From contig NZ_JAUDRZ010000008.1 of the NCBI RefSeq assembly GCF_030380735.1, positions 616,958-680,957 on the forward strand: a stretch of DNA of 64,000 nucleotides, in the 5' to 3' direction. A model generated the notes under the pieces. It ran no database searches and was not told the DNA's origin. It saw nothing but the letters and a program-made list of their open reading frames with translations. Positions 61,723 through 64,000 of the stretch are shown here, in pieces. This DNA comes from Rhizobium sp. S152. Lineage in GTDB: Bacteria; Pseudomonadota; Alphaproteobacteria; Rhizobiales; Rhizobiaceae. Position numbers and translations under genes: made by a program. Numbering within the stretch: position 1 is the stretch's first letter; each line of letters opens with the position of its first letter.

Positions 61723-62610
61723 ATGGCCGTCGATACATCGCCCCGTTCAAGCACCTGGACCTATGTCGAGGGAGAGTGGCTTGCCGGCAACCCGCCGCTG
61801 ATCGGGCCGACCTCGCATGCCATGTGGCTGGCCTCCACCGTCTTCGACGGCGCCCGCTGGTTCGATGGCATCGCGCCTGATCTCGATCTGCACTGCCAGC
61901 GCGTCAACCGCTCGGCTATCAACATGGGCCTGAAGCCGGTGAAGAGCGCCGAGGAAATCGAGGCGCTCGCCTGGGAGGGGATCGGGAAGTTCGACGGCAA
62001 GACGCCGATCTACATCAAGCCGATGTACTGGGGCGAGCATGGTTCTCCGGGCAGCGTCGTCAGCGTCGATGCGGAGTCGACCCGCTTCGCGCTCTGCCTG
62101 TTCGAAGCCCCGCTCGGCAACAACAAGCCGAACTCGCTGACCGTCTCGCCGTTCCGCCGCCCGTCGCCGGAAACCGCGATGACCGATGCCAAGGCCGGCT
62201 CGCTCTACCCGAACAGCGGCCGCGCCATCGCGGAAGCGAGAAGCCGCGGCTTCGACAACGCCCTGATGCGCGACATGAACGGCAATGTCGCCGAGACAGC
62301 GTCCTCCAACGTGTTCCTCGTCAAGGACGGCATCGTCAAGACGCCGGTCGCCAACCGCACCTTCCTCGCCGGCATCACCCGCGCCCGCGTCATCGGCCTG
62401 CTGCGCAAGGCGGGCTTCGAGGTCCGCGAGGAGACACTCTCGGTCGACGATTTCATGAACGCCGACGAGATCTTCACCTCGGGCAACTACTCCAAGGTCG
62501 TTGGCGTCAGCCGCCTCGACGGCCGCGATTTCCAGGAGGGGCCGGTGACCCGCAAGGCGCTGGAAATCTATATGAACTGGGCGTTTGGTCGCAGCGAAAG
62601 CGACAGCTGA
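61723..62610 (+). CDS. branched-chain amino acid aminotransferase-like (class IV)
   Basis: A 295-residue PLP enzyme of fold type IV (IlvE/DAAA group). The catalytic Lys is in DAKAGSLYPNSGRAIAEARSRGFDNALMRDMNGNVAETASSNVFLV, and TPVANRTFLAGITRARVIGLL is the PLP-phosphate loop. Transfers amino groups between branched-chain amino acids and 2-oxoglutarate, or acts on D-amino acids. GGAGAG lies seven bases before the ATG. The specific substrate is not certain. Confidence 0.88.
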   Translation: MAVDTSPRSSTWTYVEGEWLAGNPPLIGPTSHAMWLASTVFDGARWFDGIAPDLDLHCQRVNRSAINMGLKPVKSAEEIEALAWEGIGKFDGKTPIYIKPMYWGEHGSPGSVVSVDAESTRFALCLFEAPLGNNKPNSLTVSPFRRPSPETAMTDAKAGSLYPNSGRAIAEARSRGFDNALMRDMNGNVAETASSNVFLVKDGIVKTPVANRTFLAGITRARVIGLLRKAGFEVREETLSVDDFMNADEIFTSGNYSKVVGVSRLDGRDFQEGPVTRKALEIYMNWAFGRSESDS

Positions 62611-62727
62611 TCTGCTATAGCAGTTGATAGAAGTCAGGAATGATGGTCGCGCCGGTCGCGGCCATTTTCATGGCTGGGAGGAGAAGCCAGCCGTCCCGCA
62701 ACCAAAAGCCAAGTGAAGTGCCGCGTC

Positions 62728-63654
62728 ATGATCGTGCGTCCCCGCCCAACTCTCCTGCAACTCTTCTTCATTCTCCGCGGCTCGATCATCAAGCGCGTCC
62801 TGCCGCAGATCATCCTCACCGCGGTGCTCTCCTCGCTGGTCGTGCTCTGTCACACGCTCTGGCCGGGCGTACTGCCTGTCTTCAACGGCGCGCCTTTCGC
62901 ACTGCTCGGCATCGCGCTGTCGATCTTTTTAGGCTTCCGCAATAACGCCTGCTACGACCGCTGGTGGGAAGCGCGCCGGCAATGGGGCGTGATCGTCTTC
63001 TCCGCCCGCCATTTCGCCCGCCAGACGCTGATCCTGGAGACGACGTCGGGTGAAGCGGGTGAGGACGCCCGAAAGCGCGTCCTCACGCTGGTCATCGCCT
63101 TCGTCCAGTCGCTGGTTCCGCATCTTCGGACAGGCATTTCCCGCGACAAGGTCCTGCGCCTGCTGCCCGAAGATATCAACGCCCGCTACGCCGCCAGCCG
63201 CAATCCGCCCGAAGCGCTGTCGCTGGAAATCGCCCGCGAGCTCGCCGACCTCCGCGCCAGGGGCATGTTGAGCGACATCAATTACCAGATGCTCGACCGC
63301 ACGCTTGCCGACCTGACGCTGGCGCAGGCCTCCTGCGAGCGCATCCGCTGGACGCCGGTGCCCTTCGGCTACACGCTGCTCCTGCACCGCACCGCGCATC
63401 TCTTCTGTCTCATGCTGCCCTTCGGCTTCGACGACGTGCTCGGCTGGTTCATGCCCTTCGGCACCGCACTGGTCGCCTACACCTTCTTCGGGCTCGACGC
63501 GCTGGGCGACGAGCTGGAGGAACCCTTCGGCAAGCAACCCAACGCACTCCCGATCGAGGCGATCGCCGATACCATCGAGATCAACATCCGCGAGGCCATG
63601 GGCGAGAAGGACCTGCCGCCGCTGCCGGTGGCGGTGGATTATCTGTTGATGTAG
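62728..63654 (+). CDS. bestrophin-family (YneE-like) membrane protein
   Basis: A 308-residue membrane protein of the bacterial bestrophin family. The N-terminal RGSIIKRVLPQIILTAVLSSLVVL, the FLGFRNNACYDRWWEARRQWG segment with conserved Asn, Arg and Trp, and the C-terminal PFGFDDVLGWFMPFGTALVAYTFFGLDALGDELEEPFGKQPN match. These are anion-channel-like proteins of uncertain function in bacteria. The ATG at 62728 is chosen over a GTG at 62713. No adjacent regulator. Confidence 0.85.
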   Translation: MIVRPRPTLLQLFFILRGSIIKRVLPQIILTAVLSSLVVLCHTLWPGVLPVFNGAPFALLGIALSIFLGFRNNACYDRWWEARRQWGVIVFSARHFARQTLILETTSGEAGEDARKRVLTLVIAFVQSLVPHLRTGISRDKVLRLLPEDINARYAASRNPPEALSLEIARELADLRARGMLSDINYQMLDRTLADLTLAQASCERIRWTPVPFGYTLLLHRTAHLFCLMLPFGFDDVLGWFMPFGTALVAYTFFGLDALGDELEEPFGKQPNALPIEAIADTIEINIREAMGEKDLPPLPVAVDYLLM

Positions 63655-63740
63655 CAGGCAGGCTGGCCACGGCGATTGTTACATTCGGAAACGGTCGATG
63701 CCGCTCCCGCTCAAGATGTTCGCCGGCGCCGCCTCCTACT

Positions 63741-63903
63741 CGACGTCATCCTCGGCCGTCGTGCCGAGGATCTAAGCAGGTCTCCACGGATGCAACGGTG
63801 CCGGTGCTCGGGACGGCCGCCAACGCAAATTCCGGCATAAAAAGCCGGGCGATCCATTCACGTCGAGCATGTTGCTGCGTGGTTAGATACTCGGCACAAG
63901 GCC
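63741..63903. repeat. RIME-like element truncated by insertion
   Basis: Left arm CGACGTCATCCTCGG...CCGAGGATCT (63741-63775) matches the 55429 arm. Right arm 63878-63903 matches 55335-55360 at 23 of 26 bases, but breaks off where the 55.3-kb copy continues GAGGATGACG. The break is the edge of an insertion sequence. Confidence 0.75.
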
Positions 63904-64000
63904 ACTGCTGTCCGGTTTAAATTGCGGCCCATTGGAATTCCATCTGGTTGCGGCTTTTGAGCTTGTTCGGCGGTGGTTTGAGAAGCTGGTCTGTGGCCCG
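63904..64000 (-). mobile_element. end of an insertion sequence, cut by window edge
   Basis: At 63904 sequence changes from the RIME-like repeat to ACTGCTGTCCGGTTTAA, which looks like an IS terminal inverted repeat, then reads into a transposase-like 3' end. The other end is outside the window. IS family not assigned. Confidence 0.55.
63917..64000 (-). CDS. C-terminal end of a transposase-like gene, cut by window edge
   Basis: On the minus strand 27 codons (RATDQLLKPPPNKLKSRNQM ... EFQWAAI) read from the window edge to TAA at 63917, 13 bases from the IS end. Too short for a firm family call; a transposase is inferred from position inside the IS. Confidence 0.45.
   Translation of the reverse strand, partial: RATDQLLKPPPNKLKSRNQMEFQWAAI

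Overview
The window looks like chromosomal DNA of a Rhizobiaceae alphaproteobacterium (Rhizobium/Agrobacterium-like). Three things suggest this: high GC coding sequence, rhizobial family types (rhizobial-type asparaginase, TIGR03808 Tat protein, ligase-associated exonuclease plus ligase, RES/Xre pair), and rhizobial intergenic palindromic repeats. No tRNA, rRNA, CRISPR or prophage was seen. Most genes are ordinary metabolic, transport and stress genes; the left edge cuts an MFS gene and the right edge cuts an insertion sequence.

Layout. 1-9.7 kb: two MFS transporters, a DUF3750 protein, asparaginase, a membrane protein, a DeoR regulator divergent from a small nucleotide-enzyme-like gene, two glutathione transferases, a YjbR protein and an ArnT-like glycosyltransferase. 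9.8-16.4 kb: a Tat-exported beta-helix protein, a PAS-GAF-GGDEF-EAL enzyme, a TetR/aldo-keto reductase pair and a ligase-associated exonuclease. 16.4-27.3 kb: ATP-dependent DNA ligase, alpha/beta hydrolase, tandem L,D-transpeptidases, OhrR/Ohr, an MFS transporter, an Xre/RES toxin-antitoxin pair, and MarR with DUF899 and VOC genes.

27.6-46.1 kb is the most distinctive region: a 3393-residue type I secreted adhesin, a membrane-anchored degenerate GGDEF protein that keeps an RxxD I-site, a TolC-ABC-HlyD secretion operon ending in an unusual ribbon-helix-helix/PAS-like gene, a LysE exporter and a LapG-type (BTLCP) cysteine protease with a lipobox. The adhesin has an N-terminal module followed by a VAAG motif, as in LapA-type adhesins that a LapG protease releases. 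No LapD is present, so the degenerate GGDEF protein is a candidate c-di-GMP input. This is inference.

46.3-64 kb: a lipoprotein substrate-binding protein, an ABC-F ATPase preceded by a leader peptide and hairpins (candidate ribosome-mediated attenuation, possibly antibiotic-responsive), a PhnA-like protein, a HerA-like ATPase, small hypotheticals, a solitary glucose-6-phosphate dehydrogenase, trans-aconitate methyltransferase, a CNNM/CorC protein, a four-EF-hand exported protein, a cupin, a zinc alcohol dehydrogenase, a branched-chain aminotransferase and a bestrophin. At the right end an insertion sequence appears to have landed inside a RIME-like repeat whose second copy is at 55.3 kb.
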